Source: Labrys sedimenti (GTDB taxonomy: Bacteria; Pseudomonadota; Alphaproteobacteria; Rhizobiales; Labraceae). From it: DNA of 64,000 nt. Position 1 is the stretch's first letter, and each line of letters begins with the position of its first letter. Below the pieces are notes generated by a model that did not search any database, was not told where the DNA came from, and saw nothing but the letters and a program-made list of their open reading frames with translations. Positions 9,201 through 17,887 of the stretch are shown here, piece by piece. The translations under genes were made by a program, and so were the position numbers. Location: contig NZ_JAXOUF010000005.1 in assembly GCF_034424805.1 (NCBI RefSeq), positions 304,590-368,589 on the forward strand. The letters run 5' to 3'.

Positions 9201-9773
9201 GCCAGGCCCTTTCTGTCTGCCCATGGCAGGGTACGTTCCAGCAGAAACGCCCGCTCCAATCCTTGCTTCGGCCCGGCCTCGCAGCGTTCGAAAGCAGTTC
9301 GAACCGCGGAACGCCAGTTTTCCGTTTCAGGAAAGATATTCCCGAATGGCCCCGCTCACGCAAAAATGCCCGCGCGGGTTCCGCCGTCGGGACAGTATCA
9401 CATCATGGCGCACGACGATTCCAGTTCGAACGCCTCCGAAGCATGGCAGCCGCCGCAGCGATACCGGCCTGGCAGGATCGGTGTCCAGCGGGCTTTTCTA
9501 GACAATGGCACACGCAGCCGACAGATATCCATTCGGCGGATATCAATGAGAAGGAGCCCCATCCCTTTAGCCAAGTGGCCTGCGCCGGGCTTTTGTGGAT
9601 TATGCTCAAATCGTCTTGGCCATGATGCCGCCGGTTTCGAATGTCGAAGCTTGGCGGAAGGACCTTGCCACGGCGGTCAGCCCCGGCGATGCAACCACAC
9701 CATGGCGACGAGCCTTCGCAAGCCGCATCGACAAGAAACTGTTTGGCGTTTTCCTTTCCGACGAGAGCTGGCT
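9201..9773. promoter_or_regulatory. divergent intergenic region, polymerase / GT4
   Basis: 573 bases between divergent genes. The long open frames crossing it have no recognisable protein character and run antisense to the polymerase gene. It carries the second copy of the EPS motif (9526-9541) inside a larger inverted repeat, GATATCC (9524-9530) and GGATATC (9538-9544), with a 7-base spacer. Promoters for both flanking genes are expected here. Confidence 0.4.
9526..9541. promoter_or_regulatory. candidate operator, copy 2 (shared EPS motif)
   Basis: TATCCATTCGGCGGAT, identical at 14 of 16 positions to 6704-6719. Here the flanks extend the symmetry to GATATCC-N7-GGATATC (9524-9544). It lies 233 bases before the GT4 start and 326 before the polymerase start. 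Confidence 0.4.
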
Positions 9774-10877
9774 TTGCGCATCCTGCATGTCTTGAATCAT
9801 ACACGCCGCCTCAACGGTCATGTGCACCTCACCATCGATCTCGCCTGCATGCAGGCGCAACTCGGTCATGAGGTGGCCATTGCCAGCGGCGATGGTGACT
9901 TCGACGCCTTGCTGGCGGCCCATGGCGTTGAGATCATCCGGATCGACCAGCGCCAGAAGCCCCTGGTGGCGCTGCGCGCGGTCGCCGCGCTCACCCGGCT
10001 GCTGCGTTCGCGCCGTTTCGATATCGCGCATGCTCATATGATGACGAGCGCGGTGCTGTGCTGGCCGGCCTGCAAGGCGGCGGGCGTGCCGCTGGTCACC
10101 ACCGTTCACAACGAGTTCGCGCGCAGCGCCGTCGCCATGGGCGTGGGCCGGCGGGTGATCGCCGTGAGCGACGCCGTCGCCCGCTCGATGGCCAAGCGCG
10201 GCATCCCGGCTTCCCGCATCCGCACCGTGCTGAACGGGAATATCGGCTCGCCGCGCCTCTCGGCGCCGGCCGGCCCGCCTGCGGCTCTGGGCACGCCCTC
10301 GCTTCTCTATGTCGGCGGCCTGCATCCGCGCAAGGGGGCGCCCGTCCTGCTGCGGGCCTTCGAGCGGATCGCCAGGGAAGTTTCCGGGGCCTCGCTGCAT
10401 TTCGTCGGCGACGGCCCGCACCGCGCCGAATACGAGGCCATGGCCGCGGCCATGCCATGCGCGGCGGCGATCACCTTTCACGGTGGCTGGGACGACCCGC
10501 GGCCTTTCTTCAGGGGAGCGGATGTCTTCGTGCTGCCCTCCCTGGCCGAACCGGCGGGGCTGGTGCTCTCCGAGGCCAGCGAGGCGGGCTGCGCCATCGT
10601 CGCTTCCGATGTCGGTGGCGTGCCGGAGATGCTGGATGGCGGCAAGGCCGGCTTGCTGGTGCCGCCTGATGATCCTGCCCGCCTGGCCGAGGCCCTGGTC
10701 TCCCTGCTCACCACCCCCGGTGCCCTGGAGGATGGCAAGAGCCGCGCACGCGCGAATGCCGAGCGCATGACCCTGGACCGCGTGGTCGAGGAGACCTTTG
10801 CGGTCTATCGCGAATGCCTGCCGGCTTCGGCCCCAGGCGGGTCTCAGCCCCAGGTCAGCGGGTCGAGGCCTAGATAG
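9774..10877 (+). CDS. glycosyltransferase family 4 (GT-B fold)
   Basis: About 367 residues starting at a TTG with GAGAG upstream, giving the family-typical opening L/M-RILHVLNHTRRLNGHVHLTIDLACMQAQLGHEV. An in-frame ATG at 9702 would add 24 atypical residues. Domain order: GT4 N-terminal domain (IAHAHMMTSAVLCW, VTTVHNEF), then the Glycos_transf_1 domain (LLYVGGLHPRKGAPVLLRAFERI, then PSLAEPAGLVLSEASEAGCAIVASDVGGVPEML with the E-x7-E nucleotide-sugar motif). It retains configuration at the transferred sugar. It probably serves the adjacent exopolysaccharide pathway. Its 3' end overlaps the convergent aminoglycoside phosphotransferase gene by 34 bases. Confidence 0.88.
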   Translation: MRILHVLNHTRRLNGHVHLTIDLACMQAQLGHEVAIASGDGDFDALLAAHGVEIIRIDQRQKPLVALRAVAALTRLLRSRRFDIAHAHMMTSAVLCWPACKAAGVPLVTTVHNEFARSAVAMGVGRRVIAVSDAVARSMAKRGIPASRIRTVLNGNIGSPRLSAPAGPPAALGTPSLLYVGGLHPRKGAPVLLRAFERIAREVSGASLHFVGDGPHRAEYEAMAAAMPCAAAITFHGGWDDPRPFFRGADVFVLPSLAEPAGLVLSEASEAGCAIVASDVGGVPEMLDGGKAGLLVPPDDPARLAEALVSLLTTPGALEDGKSRARANAERMTLDRVVEETFAVYRECLPASAPGGSQPQVSGSRPR

Positions 10878-11662
10878 AAGGCGAGCCGCTCCCTGTCCGG
10901 CCGCTGCAGCCCGAGCACCTCGAACAGGCTGGTGAAGGCCGCTTCAGCCTGCTCCGGTCCAGACCAGCTCTCGCCGGCATTGGCCAGCATCAGCGCAAGA
11001 TCGGCATAGCGGTCCGCCGTGCCGAGGCGGCCGAGATCGATCATGCCGGTGCAGCGCAGCGTGGCGGGATCGACCATGAAATTGGGCATGCAGGCATCGC
11101 CATGGCAGACGACGCGATCCCCGGCTTCTTCCGCCAAGCGCTGTTCGCGCTGTGCCTCGAGCGCACGAAGGAGGCCGGCCGGATTCGCCTCCCGCTGCTC
11201 GGGCGGCAGGAAATCCGGATTGACGGCGCCGCGTGACACCACGTCAGTCGCGCGTGCAAGCATGGTCGACAGGCCGCGTTCGAACGGGCACTCCTCGATC
11301 GCCAGCGCGTGCAGCGCGCCGATCCGCGCCGCGATCGACGGCCAGGCCTGCAATAGCTGATCGCCGTCGAGGTCGCTCGCCGGTACGCCGGCTATGGCAC
11401 TGGTGACCAGGCAGGCGCCCTCCTCCCCCGCACGCCAATCGAGCACCTCGGGTGAACCGAGCTTGAAGCGGCTCAGCCATTCGACCCGCCGGCATTCTCC
11501 CTCCAGGGCCATGGCGCCCCTGCCCCGTGATAGTTTGGCAAAGGCCGGGCCATCGCTGCGCCGATAGACGCTGTCGCCCGATTCGCCATGGCCGACCACC
11601 AGCCATTCTTTTCCCGATGGCAAGGCTGGCAGCAAGCTCTGGATATTGGCGGCCGAAGGCAT
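10844..11662 (-). CDS. aminoglycoside O-phosphotransferase, APH(3'')/StrA-like
   Basis: 272 residues from the ATG at 11662 (GGAG 9 bases upstream), close to the 267 I recall for StrA. The catalytic loop is CHGDACMPN (H187, D189, N194) and the metal-binding D-L-G-R has D209. The C-terminus DRERLAFYLGLDPLTWG and the internal VSRGAVNPDFLP closely resemble APH(3'')-Ib (streptomycin 3''-phosphotransferase) as remembered. The reaction would be ATP-dependent phosphorylation of streptomycin in the cytoplasm. No transposon, integron or strB partner is visible, and its G+C resembles its surroundings, so it looks like a resident chromosomal homologue rather than a recent import. Actual resistance is untested. 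Confidence 0.85.
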   Translation of the reverse strand: MPSAANIQSLLPALPSGKEWLVVGHGESGDSVYRRSDGPAFAKLSRGRGAMALEGECRRVEWLSRFKLGSPEVLDWRAGEEGACLVTSAIAGVPASDLDGDQLLQAWPSIAARIGALHALAIEECPFERGLSTMLARATDVVSRGAVNPDFLPPEQREANPAGLLRALEAQREQRLAEEAGDRVVCHGDACMPNFMVDPATLRCTGMIDLGRLGTADRYADLALMLANAGESWSGPEQAEAAFTSLFEVLGLQRPDRERLAFYLGLDPLTWG

Positions 11663-12015
11663 GGCGAATCGCTCCGAATTGGGAGCCGTGACCATAGTGC
11701 AGAATAATACCAAGTCCCGGGAACGATGTGCATCGGCCGATCTTTCGCGCCCTGGCATGAGGCGGCGGCCGGAACGCGGAGTGTCGACCTCTGGTCGACA
11801 TCTTCTTTCCGAGTTTTCAAGAATGTCGATCTGGAGATCGGCACTCCAATCCCGCACTATCCCTGCAAAGCTAGCGCCTATGCCTGTCCCCTCCCCGGCA
11901 CCGGAGCGGCCGATCCTGCGTCTCGAGCTCGGGCATGCCACCGGCTGAGCGGCACCCCATTGGTTCGCAGGGGCTTTTGCCCTATATCAAGGGCCTTCAA
12001 TCACTCGGAAGCACC
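11663..12015. promoter_or_regulatory. divergent intergenic region, aph-like / dapF
   Basis: 353 bases between the divergent phosphotransferase and dapF genes. In-frame open codons run upstream of both starts but lack protein character. The last 60 bases before dapF include a less G+C-rich TTTTGCCCTATATCAAGG stretch that could hold a promoter. Nothing else was recognised. Confidence 0.3.
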
Positions 12016-12894
12016 ATGTCTGGCCTCGCCAACCGCCCCTATCTGAAGATGAACGGCATCGGCAACGAGATCGTCGTGCTCGATCTCACCGACGGGTCGC
12101 ATGTCGTCACGCCGGCGGAAGCCCGGGCCATCGCGGCACATGAGCCGTTCGATCAGCTGATGGTGCTCTATCCGCCGCAGCAGGCGGGAACAGACGCCTT
12201 CATGCGCATCTTCAACGGTGACGGTTCCCAGTCCGGCGCCTGCGGCAACGGCACGCGCTGCGTATCCTGGTATCTGATGCCGGTGCTCGGCAAGGACCGC
12301 CTGGTGCTGCAGACGCCGACCAGCCTGGTCGAGGCCCGGCGCGCCGGTGCGGATTTCACCGTCGACAATTTCACCGTCGATATGGGCCCGCCCGCCCTGG
12401 ACTGGCAGGCGATTCCCCTGGCCCGGGACGCCGGCGATACCAGGGCGATCGACTATGCCTATGGCCCGGCCGGGGCTGTCGTCCTGCAATCGCCGAGCGT
12501 GGTGAGCATGGGCAATCCCCATGCGGTGTTCTGGATCGACCGGGACCCCGCCGAGATCGACCTCGCGGCCATCGGCCCGGCCATCGAGCACGATCCCCTG
12601 TTTCCCGAGCGGGTGAATGTCTCAATCGCCCAGGTTCGCGATAGCAGCCATATCGCACTGCGCGTGTGGGAGCGCGGCGCCGGCCTCACCCGCGCCTGCG
12701 GTTCGGCCGCCTGCGCCACCGGCGTGGCTGCGGCGCGGCTTGGCCTCACCGGGCGCGAGACGCGCATCAGCCTGCCGGGCGGAGACCTCCGGATCGAATG
12801 GCGCGAGACCGATGGTCACGTGCTGATGACCGGCGCGGCGGAACTCGAGCATGAGGGTCGCTTTGCGGCCTCCTGGTTCGCCGACGCGGCATGA
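12016..12894 (+). CDS. dapF: diaminopimelate epimerase
   Basis: Interconverts LL- and meso-diaminopimelate for lysine and peptidoglycan synthesis in the cytoplasm. 292 residues. Both catalytic cysteines are present: C76 in GACGNGTRC and C228 in TRACGSAACATG. LKMNGIGNEIVVLDL at the N-terminus and MGNPHAVFW are further family marks. The ATG at 12016 is used because homology begins with YLKMNGIGN; the frame stays open upstream to 11935. Its last four bases overlap mtaB (ATGA), so the two are translationally coupled, an order common in Hyphomicrobiales. Confidence 0.97.
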   Translation: MSGLANRPYLKMNGIGNEIVVLDLTDGSHVVTPAEARAIAAHEPFDQLMVLYPPQQAGTDAFMRIFNGDGSQSGACGNGTRCVSWYLMPVLGKDRLVLQTPTSLVEARRAGADFTVDNFTVDMGPPALDWQAIPLARDAGDTRAIDYAYGPAGAVVLQSPSVVSMGNPHAVFWIDRDPAEIDLAAIGPAIEHDPLFPERVNVSIAQVRDSSHIALRVWERGAGLTRACGSAACATGVAAARLGLTGRETRISLPGGDLRIEWRETDGHVLMTGAAELEHEGRFAASWFADAA

Positions 12895-14129
12895 CCGAGA
12901 TCGTCACCTTCGGCTGCCGCCTCAACATTCACGAATCCGAGGCGATGAAGACCGTCATCGGCTCGCGTAACGATTTGACCGTGGTCAATTCCTGCGCGGT
13001 GACGGCCGAGGCGGCGCGCCAGGCCAGACAGGCCATCCGCCGGCTCAAGCGCGACAATCCGGAGCGGCGGATCGCCGTCACCGGCTGTGCGGCGCAGACG
13101 GATGCAGACCGCTTCACCGCCATGCCGGAAGTCGATTTCGTGGTCGGCAATGCAGAGAAGCTGAAAGCCCGCACCTGGGCCTCGCTGAGCGAGACTTCGG
13201 GCAAGCTCGTGACCTCTGACATCATGGCGGCCAAAGACATCGCCTTGCCCGAGATCGAGCGTTTCGAGGGCCGGGCACGCGGCTTCGTGCAGATCCAGAA
13301 CGGCTGCGACCACCGTTGCACCTTCTGCATCATTCCCTTTGGCCGTGGCAATTCGCGTTCCCTGCCCCCGCAGACGGTGATCGCGCAGATCCGCCGGCTG
13401 GTCGAGGCCGGCTACAAGGAGATCGTGCTGACCGGGGTCGACCTCACCAGCTATGGCCCCGACCTGGTCGATCCCCTGCCCTTGGGCACCCTGGTACGGG
13501 GCATTCTGCGCGAGGTGCCGGAGCTGCCGCGCCTGCGCCTGTCTTCCATCGATTCGATCGAAGCCGACGCCGATCTGATGCGGGCCCTGGCCGAGGATGA
13601 CAGGCTGATGCCGCATCTGCACCTGTCGCTGCAGGCCGGCGACGACCTCATTCTCAAGCGCATGAAGCGCCGCCATCTGCGCCAGGATGCGGTCCGCTTC
13701 TGCGCCGAGGCCCGGCGCCTCCGGCCCGACATCGTGTTCGGGGCCGATTTGATCGCCGGTTTCCCCACCGAGGACGAGACGATGTTCAACCGCTCGCTCG
13801 ATCTAATCGAGGAGTGCGGCATCACCTATCTGCATGCCTTTCCCTTCTCGCCGCGGCCCGGCACGCCTGCGGCGCGCATGCCCCCCGTCGACGGCGCGGA
13901 GGTTAAGCGGCGCGCCGCCCGCCTGCGGGAGGCCGGCGACCGGGCGATGGCACGCTTTCTTGCCAGCGAAACCGGCGAGACCCGCGAGATCCTGATGGAG
14001 CGCGGCGGCATCGGCCGCACCGCGCAATTCGCGGCCGTGCGGCCCGACAAGCCGGCGGCCCCGGGCAGCTTCCTGCGTGTGCGGATCGACGGCCGGCAAG
14101 GCCGGGAACTGACGGCGACGGCTCTGTAG
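12891..14129 (+). CDS. mtaB: tRNA (N6-threonylcarbamoyladenosine(37)-C2)-methylthiotransferase
   Basis: 412 residues of the radical-SAM methylthiotransferase family, which convert t6A37 to ms2t6A37 in ANN-decoding tRNAs. The N-terminal UPF0004 domain has three iron-sulphur cysteines (C9, C35, C66). The radical-SAM cluster C-x3-C-x2-C is at C139, C143, C146 in NGCDHRCTFCIIPFGRG. A short C-terminal TRAM-like region follows. MtaB rather than MiaB or RimO is chosen for its short N-terminus, the GCRLN opening and the RGNSRSLPP motif. It overlaps the dapF stop by four bases. Confidence 0.93.
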   Translation: MTEIVTFGCRLNIHESEAMKTVIGSRNDLTVVNSCAVTAEAARQARQAIRRLKRDNPERRIAVTGCAAQTDADRFTAMPEVDFVVGNAEKLKARTWASLSETSGKLVTSDIMAAKDIALPEIERFEGRARGFVQIQNGCDHRCTFCIIPFGRGNSRSLPPQTVIAQIRRLVEAGYKEIVLTGVDLTSYGPDLVDPLPLGTLVRGILREVPELPRLRLSSIDSIEADADLMRALAEDDRLMPHLHLSLQAGDDLILKRMKRRHLRQDAVRFCAEARRLRPDIVFGADLIAGFPTEDETMFNRSLDLIEECGITYLHAFPFSPRPGTPAARMPPVDGAEVKRRAARLREAGDRAMARFLASETGETREILMERGGIGRTAQFAAVRPDKPAAPGSFLRVRIDGRQGRELTATAL

Positions 14130-14527
14130 GCGGCGCCAGCCGGCGTTTCACAAAAGCGCGCACGCCTCGGCGGCATGGTTGCATGGCGCGATGTGCGCAT
14201 TCTGGAACCGGCAGGACTGCGGGAAAGAGGCGGCCCGGATGACCGCGCTCCCCGTGACACAATTGCGCCACGTCTGATTCATCGGCCATTCAGCCTGGAG
14301 ACGCCAAGATAGCTCCGACAGTACCGGCATCGGCAAGCTTTACGTAACGTTTACCTTGTTAGAATGTGCCTGAGAGACTCTATGCGCATGATGGACTCGC
14401 CGACCAGAGCCTCCTGCCGAAAAGCGGACGCCTTTTTCGGCGAGAATGACGCGACGACAATAACCTATGGCGTCGGGCCCGAACCCGAATTCGGATTCGA
14501 TGCCGTAAGCGGCCCCCGGAGACCGGC
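14130..14527. other. 398-base intergenic region, no gene recognised
   Basis: Between mtaB and the DUF3108 gene. Small frames on the minus strand have no protein character. A moderately A+T-rich stretch near 14340-14375 (TTTACGTAACGTTTACCTTG) could carry the promoter of the downstream gene. Confidence 0.3.
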
Positions 14528-15343
14528 GTGACGATTTCGCATTTCTTTCGATCGGCGCTCGGCGCCAGCCTTTTCATCGCTACCGGCCTGGCGCCTTCCC
14601 TGGCAGCTGCTGCCAGCGCCAAGACAGCGATAAACTACGGTGTCACCCTTGCCGGCTTTCCCATCGGCACGGCAAACATCGCCATCAATCTGAGCGATGG
14701 CGGCCCCTACAAGATCGACGCCTCCGCCAAGGTGGGCGGTCTGATCCGGCTGATCAGCGACGGGCGTGGCTCGGCGTCCTCATCGGGCAAACTCGGCTCC
14801 AGCCAAGTCCGGCCAACGGCCTATACCCTCACCTCGGTGGCGGGCAAGAAGCCGCAATCCGTGCAGATGGCTCTCGCAGGCGGCAATGTCACCGCCCTGC
14901 AGCTGCAGCCCGACCTGCCGCCGCGCAAGGATCGCGTACCGCTCACGGATGCCGACAAGCATGGCGTGATCGATCCGCTTTCGGCCGTGCTGGTACCCGT
15001 CACCGGCAGCGCGACCCTTGGCGCCTCGGCCTGCCGACGCTCGCTTCCGGTGTTCGACGGGGCGCAGCGTTTCGACATCAGGCTGTCCTATGCCCGCACG
15101 GAGCAGGTGAGCGGCAAGGGATATGCCGGCCCCGCCATCGTCTGCTCGGCACGCTATGTGCCGATTGCCGGACACCGGCCTTCGCGCTCTCAGACCAAGT
15201 TCATGGTCGATAATCGCGACATCGAGCTATGGCTGGCGCCGATCGGCGAGACCCATGTGCTCGCTCCGTTCAAGATCATTATCGGTACCCAGATCGGGCG
15301 TCTGACCCTGACCGCCTCCCGCTTTGGCGGCGACGCTGAGTGA
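14528..15343 (+). CDS. secreted DUF3108-domain protein
   Basis: 271 residues from a GTG with GGAG 6 bases upstream. Residues 1-29 form a Sec signal peptide (hydrophobic stretch ending SLAAAASA). The remainder has the beta-rich pattern of DUF3108: INYGVTLAGFPIGTANIAINLSDGGPYKIDASAKVGGLIRLISDGRGSASSSGKL, then a central segment with two cysteines, ending PFKIIIGTQIGRLTLTASRF. Known members are periplasmic or outer-membrane-associated proteins of uncertain role. It stands alone, convergent with xthA. Confidence 0.82.
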   Translation: MTISHFFRSALGASLFIATGLAPSLAAAASAKTAINYGVTLAGFPIGTANIAINLSDGGPYKIDASAKVGGLIRLISDGRGSASSSGKLGSSQVRPTAYTLTSVAGKKPQSVQMALAGGNVTALQLQPDLPPRKDRVPLTDADKHGVIDPLSAVLVPVTGSATLGASACRRSLPVFDGAQRFDIRLSYARTEQVSGKGYAGPAIVCSARYVPIAGHRPSRSQTKFMVDNRDIELWLAPIGETHVLAPFKIIIGTQIGRLTLTASRFGGDAE

Positions 15344-15913
15344 ACCCGATGCGGCTGTCCCGAAACGGGACGCCGGGGGTTAAGCCCGTGCAGCCCGATT
15401 TCGTCGCAATTGACTTCCATCCCTTGCCAGGGGTGGAACAGGGTTGTCTTTAGCCAACTATTGATTGGCTTGTTCAACCCGATGAGAAGCCGGCCGCCTG
15501 TTTTACCGGTAGGGTCTCATCGGCGCGATCCGTGCGGAGCTACGATGAGAATGGCCAGCTGACGCATTCCGAACCTATCGCCTCCTCCCGCCTCAATCGA
15601 CACCGATCGACCGTGGAAACATCGAGAAAGCCTCGGATCTTTCCGATTCGTCGGTGATTCGTTCGGGGTTCGGCTACATTCTCCGCCACGATTAACAGCT
15701 GCCGGCCGCCATTAAATTGCCGGCTTAGCTTTCCGTCAACCATATCCCGACAAGAAACGTCGACAAAGGCCAAGCCAGCGACTTGGCGAGCGAGTCCTAG
15801 ACCAACCTGCAAGCACTACGGTCCAGGATGGCGAGCCATCGAAACGGGTTTTCCCGGTAAGAGCGGGCGTCCTCGCCCGCTCCTGCGCGCCAGGGCGTTT
15901 CGCCCAAATGTTG
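15344..15913. other. 570-base convergent intergenic region with hairpins
   Basis: Between the convergent DUF3108 and xthA genes. No frame looks coding. It holds two stems: GTCCCG/CGGGAC at 15357-15371, just after the DUF3108 stop, and a 9-bp stem at 15861-15882, just after the xthA stop. Neither has a classical T-run. The 400 bases between them show nothing I can name. Confidence 0.35.
15861..15882 (-). terminator. hairpin downstream of xthA
   Basis: Perfect 9-bp stem GAGCGGGCG/CGCCCGCTC with a TCCT loop, 32 bases past the xthA stop. A smaller CCCGG-type stem follows and there is no long T-run, so termination may be weak or Rho-assisted. Confidence 0.45.
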
Positions 15914-16735
15914 TCAGTCGATCTCGAAGACACCGGTGACGGGCACGTGATCGGAGGGCTTTTCCCAGCCACGGGCTTCGCTGAGAATCTCGATCGACCG
16001 GGCCGTGCCGGTCAGGCTCGGGCTCGCCCAGATATGATCGAGCCGCCGGCCGCGGTTGGAGGCGATCCAGTCGGCAGCGCGATAGCTCCACCACGTATAG
16101 AGTTTGGCCGGCTCGGGCGTGAATTCGCGCATCAGGTCGATCCAGCCTCCGACGGCAATCATCGCCTTCATCGCCTCGGTTTCCACCGGCGTATGCGAGA
16201 CGACATCGAGCAGCTGCTTATGGCTCCAGACATCATGCTCGAAGGGCGCGATGTTGAGGTCTCCCACCAGCAAGGCCCGGCCATTGGCTTGCGGAAAATC
16301 GCCGGCAAACCAGGCATGCATCTCCGCGAGAAAATCGAGCTTGTGGCCAAACTTCGGATTGAGCTCGCGATCGGGAATATCCCCGCCCGCCGGCACGTAG
16401 AAATTGTGAACGGTGAGCGGCTGCTTCAGGCCGGCTTCTGCCCCGAGCCGGATCGAGATATGGCGGGCGTCGCCCTTCTGGCAGAATTCGCGCTTGTCGA
16501 CCGTCTCGAAAGGCAGGCGCGAGAAGATCGCTACGCCGTGATAGCCCTTCTGCCCATTGAAGGCGATGTGCTCGAAGCCCAGCTTACGTACATCGTTGAG
16601 AGGAAACTTGCCGTCCTCGACCTTGGTTTCCTGCAGACACAGAATGTCCGGGTTCTTCTCCCTCACGAGCCGCTCCACCAATCCCATACGCAGGCGGACC
16701 GAATTGATATTCCAGGTGGTGAGGGTGATCTGCAT
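15914..16735 (-). CDS. xthA: exodeoxyribonuclease III / AP endonuclease
   Basis: 273 residues from the ATG at 16735 (MQITLTTWNINSVRLR). It has the exonuclease-endonuclease-phosphatase fold. Catalytic motifs are in order: WNINSVRLR, CLQETK (metal-binding Glu), GDLNIAP (Asp/Asn pair), RLDHIW and the terminal SDHVPV (Asp-His). It removes 3' blocks and incises abasic sites in base-excision repair. The frame remains open 50 codons upstream, but those residues do not fit the family. It lies downstream of parB on the same strand with 264 bases between. A CCCCACGC/GCGTGGGG stem (16762-16780) lies in its leader. Confidence 0.96.
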   Translation of the reverse strand: MQITLTTWNINSVRLRMGLVERLVREKNPDILCLQETKVEDGKFPLNDVRKLGFEHIAFNGQKGYHGVAIFSRLPFETVDKREFCQKGDARHISIRLGAEAGLKQPLTVHNFYVPAGGDIPDRELNPKFGHKLDFLAEMHAWFAGDFPQANGRALLVGDLNIAPFEHDVWSHKQLLDVVSHTPVETEAMKAMIAVGGWIDLMREFTPEPAKLYTWWSYRAADWIASNRGRRLDHIWASPSLTGTARSIEILSEARGWEKPSDHVPVTGVFEID

Positions 16736-16999
16736 GGAAAAGATACTCGGGTGAGGGGGTCCCCACGCCTTGCGTGGGGTGGTCCTGGTCGAAGATCCCG
16801 GTTCGGGCAACCAACGCCTACAGGTGGGAGCCGAATGATCCTGCCCGCCAACTCTGCCGGGCCACGCTATCGGCCCGGCGGCCATCGGGGAAAGATCGGA
16901 AGACGGTGCCCCGATCCGATTCAGGGATCCGAACGGATGCCGAACTTTCTCGCTACGGCGGCACTGTTCCGAAAGGAGGAGGTCACTGTCGGCGCGAAA

Positions 17000-17878
17000 C
17001 TAGCCACGCAAGCGGCGGCAGAGATCGTCGAGCTGCTCAAGCGATTTGTAGCGAATCTTCAGCTCGCCACCATCGCCGCGATGATCGAGCACGACCTTGA
17101 GACCGAGCACGTCGGAGATGGTCCGCTCCAGGGCAATCGTATCGGGATCCTTCTCGACGCGGCTGCGCGCCCGCAGGGTCTTGCCGGCACTTTGCGACTG
17201 ATCCTGTACGATGCTCTCAGCGTCGCGCACCGACATATTCTCATCGATGATCAGCCGGGCCACGCTTTCGGGATCGGAAACCGACAGGAGGGCGCGCGCA
17301 TGCCCAGCCGTCAGCTTGCCGCTCACCACATTGACTTTGATCGCATCGGGAAGCTTGAGCAGGCGCAGCGTGTTCGCCACATGGCTACGGCTCTTGCCGA
17401 TGACCTTGGCAAGATCGTTCTGAGAATAGGAGAATTCCTCGATCAGGCGGTCATAGCCGATCGCTTCTTCGATCGCGTTGAGGTCGGCTCGCTGGACATT
17501 CTCGATGATGGCGAGTTCGAGCGCTTCCTTGTCGGAGGCTTCGACGATCGTTACGGGTACATCATGAAGCTCGGCCCGCTGCGCGGCGCGCCAGCGCCGC
17601 TCGCCAGCGATGATCTCGTAGGCATCCATGCTGCCCGCAACAGCACGGACCAGGATCGGCTGGATGATGCCCTTCTCACGAACCGAATTTGCGAGATCCT
17701 CGAGTTCTTCCTCGCTAAAATTCTGACGGGGATTCTTCGGGTTAGGCCGCAAGAAACCCGTGGGCACCCGACGCTGGCCGCGCGCCCGTTCGATCGCCGC
17801 GCCTTCGTCGCCCGCATCCCCGATCAGGGCTGCCAGGCCGCGTCCCAGCCTCGGGCGCATCTTGTCATCAGAAGTCAT
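17000..17878 (-). CDS. parB: chromosome-partitioning protein ParB (CTPase, parS-binding)
   Basis: 292 residues. The N-terminus carries the ParA-interacting RPRLGRGLAALIGD. The CTP-binding domain contains AGERRWRAAQRAEL and a conserved E-N-x-x-R motif (IIENVQRADLNAIEEA). The helix-turn-helix is SQNDLAKVIGKSRSHVANTLRLL followed by KLTAGHARALL. The C-terminal dimerisation domain ends DLCRRLRG. ParB loads at parS and spreads as a CTP-dependent clamp to organise the origin region. It starts 9 bases after parA with AAGGA upstream. Four parS-like sites lie within 8 kb (one inside rsmG, three at 25.3-25.6 kb). Confidence 0.97.
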   Translation of the reverse strand: MTSDDKMRPRLGRGLAALIGDAGDEGAAIERARGQRRVPTGFLRPNPKNPRQNFSEEELEDLANSVREKGIIQPILVRAVAGSMDAYEIIAGERRWRAAQRAELHDVPVTIVEASDKEALELAIIENVQRADLNAIEEAIGYDRLIEEFSYSQNDLAKVIGKSRSHVANTLRLLKLPDAIKVNVVSGKLTAGHARALLSVSDPESVARLIIDENMSVRDAESIVQDQSQSAGKTLRARSRVEKDPDTIALERTISDVLGLKVVLDHRGDGGELKIRYKSLEQLDDLCRRLRG

Positions 17879-17887
17879 GGTCGATCC

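Noticed and set aside
8589..9773. A very long plus-strand frame running into the GT4 gene (762 residues if started at 8589)
   Set aside because: The first ~395 residues are antisense to the polymerase gene or cross the spacer and have shadow-like composition; GT4 homology begins only at about 9774.
16762..16780. CCCCACGC/GCGTGGGG stem as a parB terminator
   Set aside because: It lies 220 bases past parB with no T-run and inside the xthA leader; its role is undecided.
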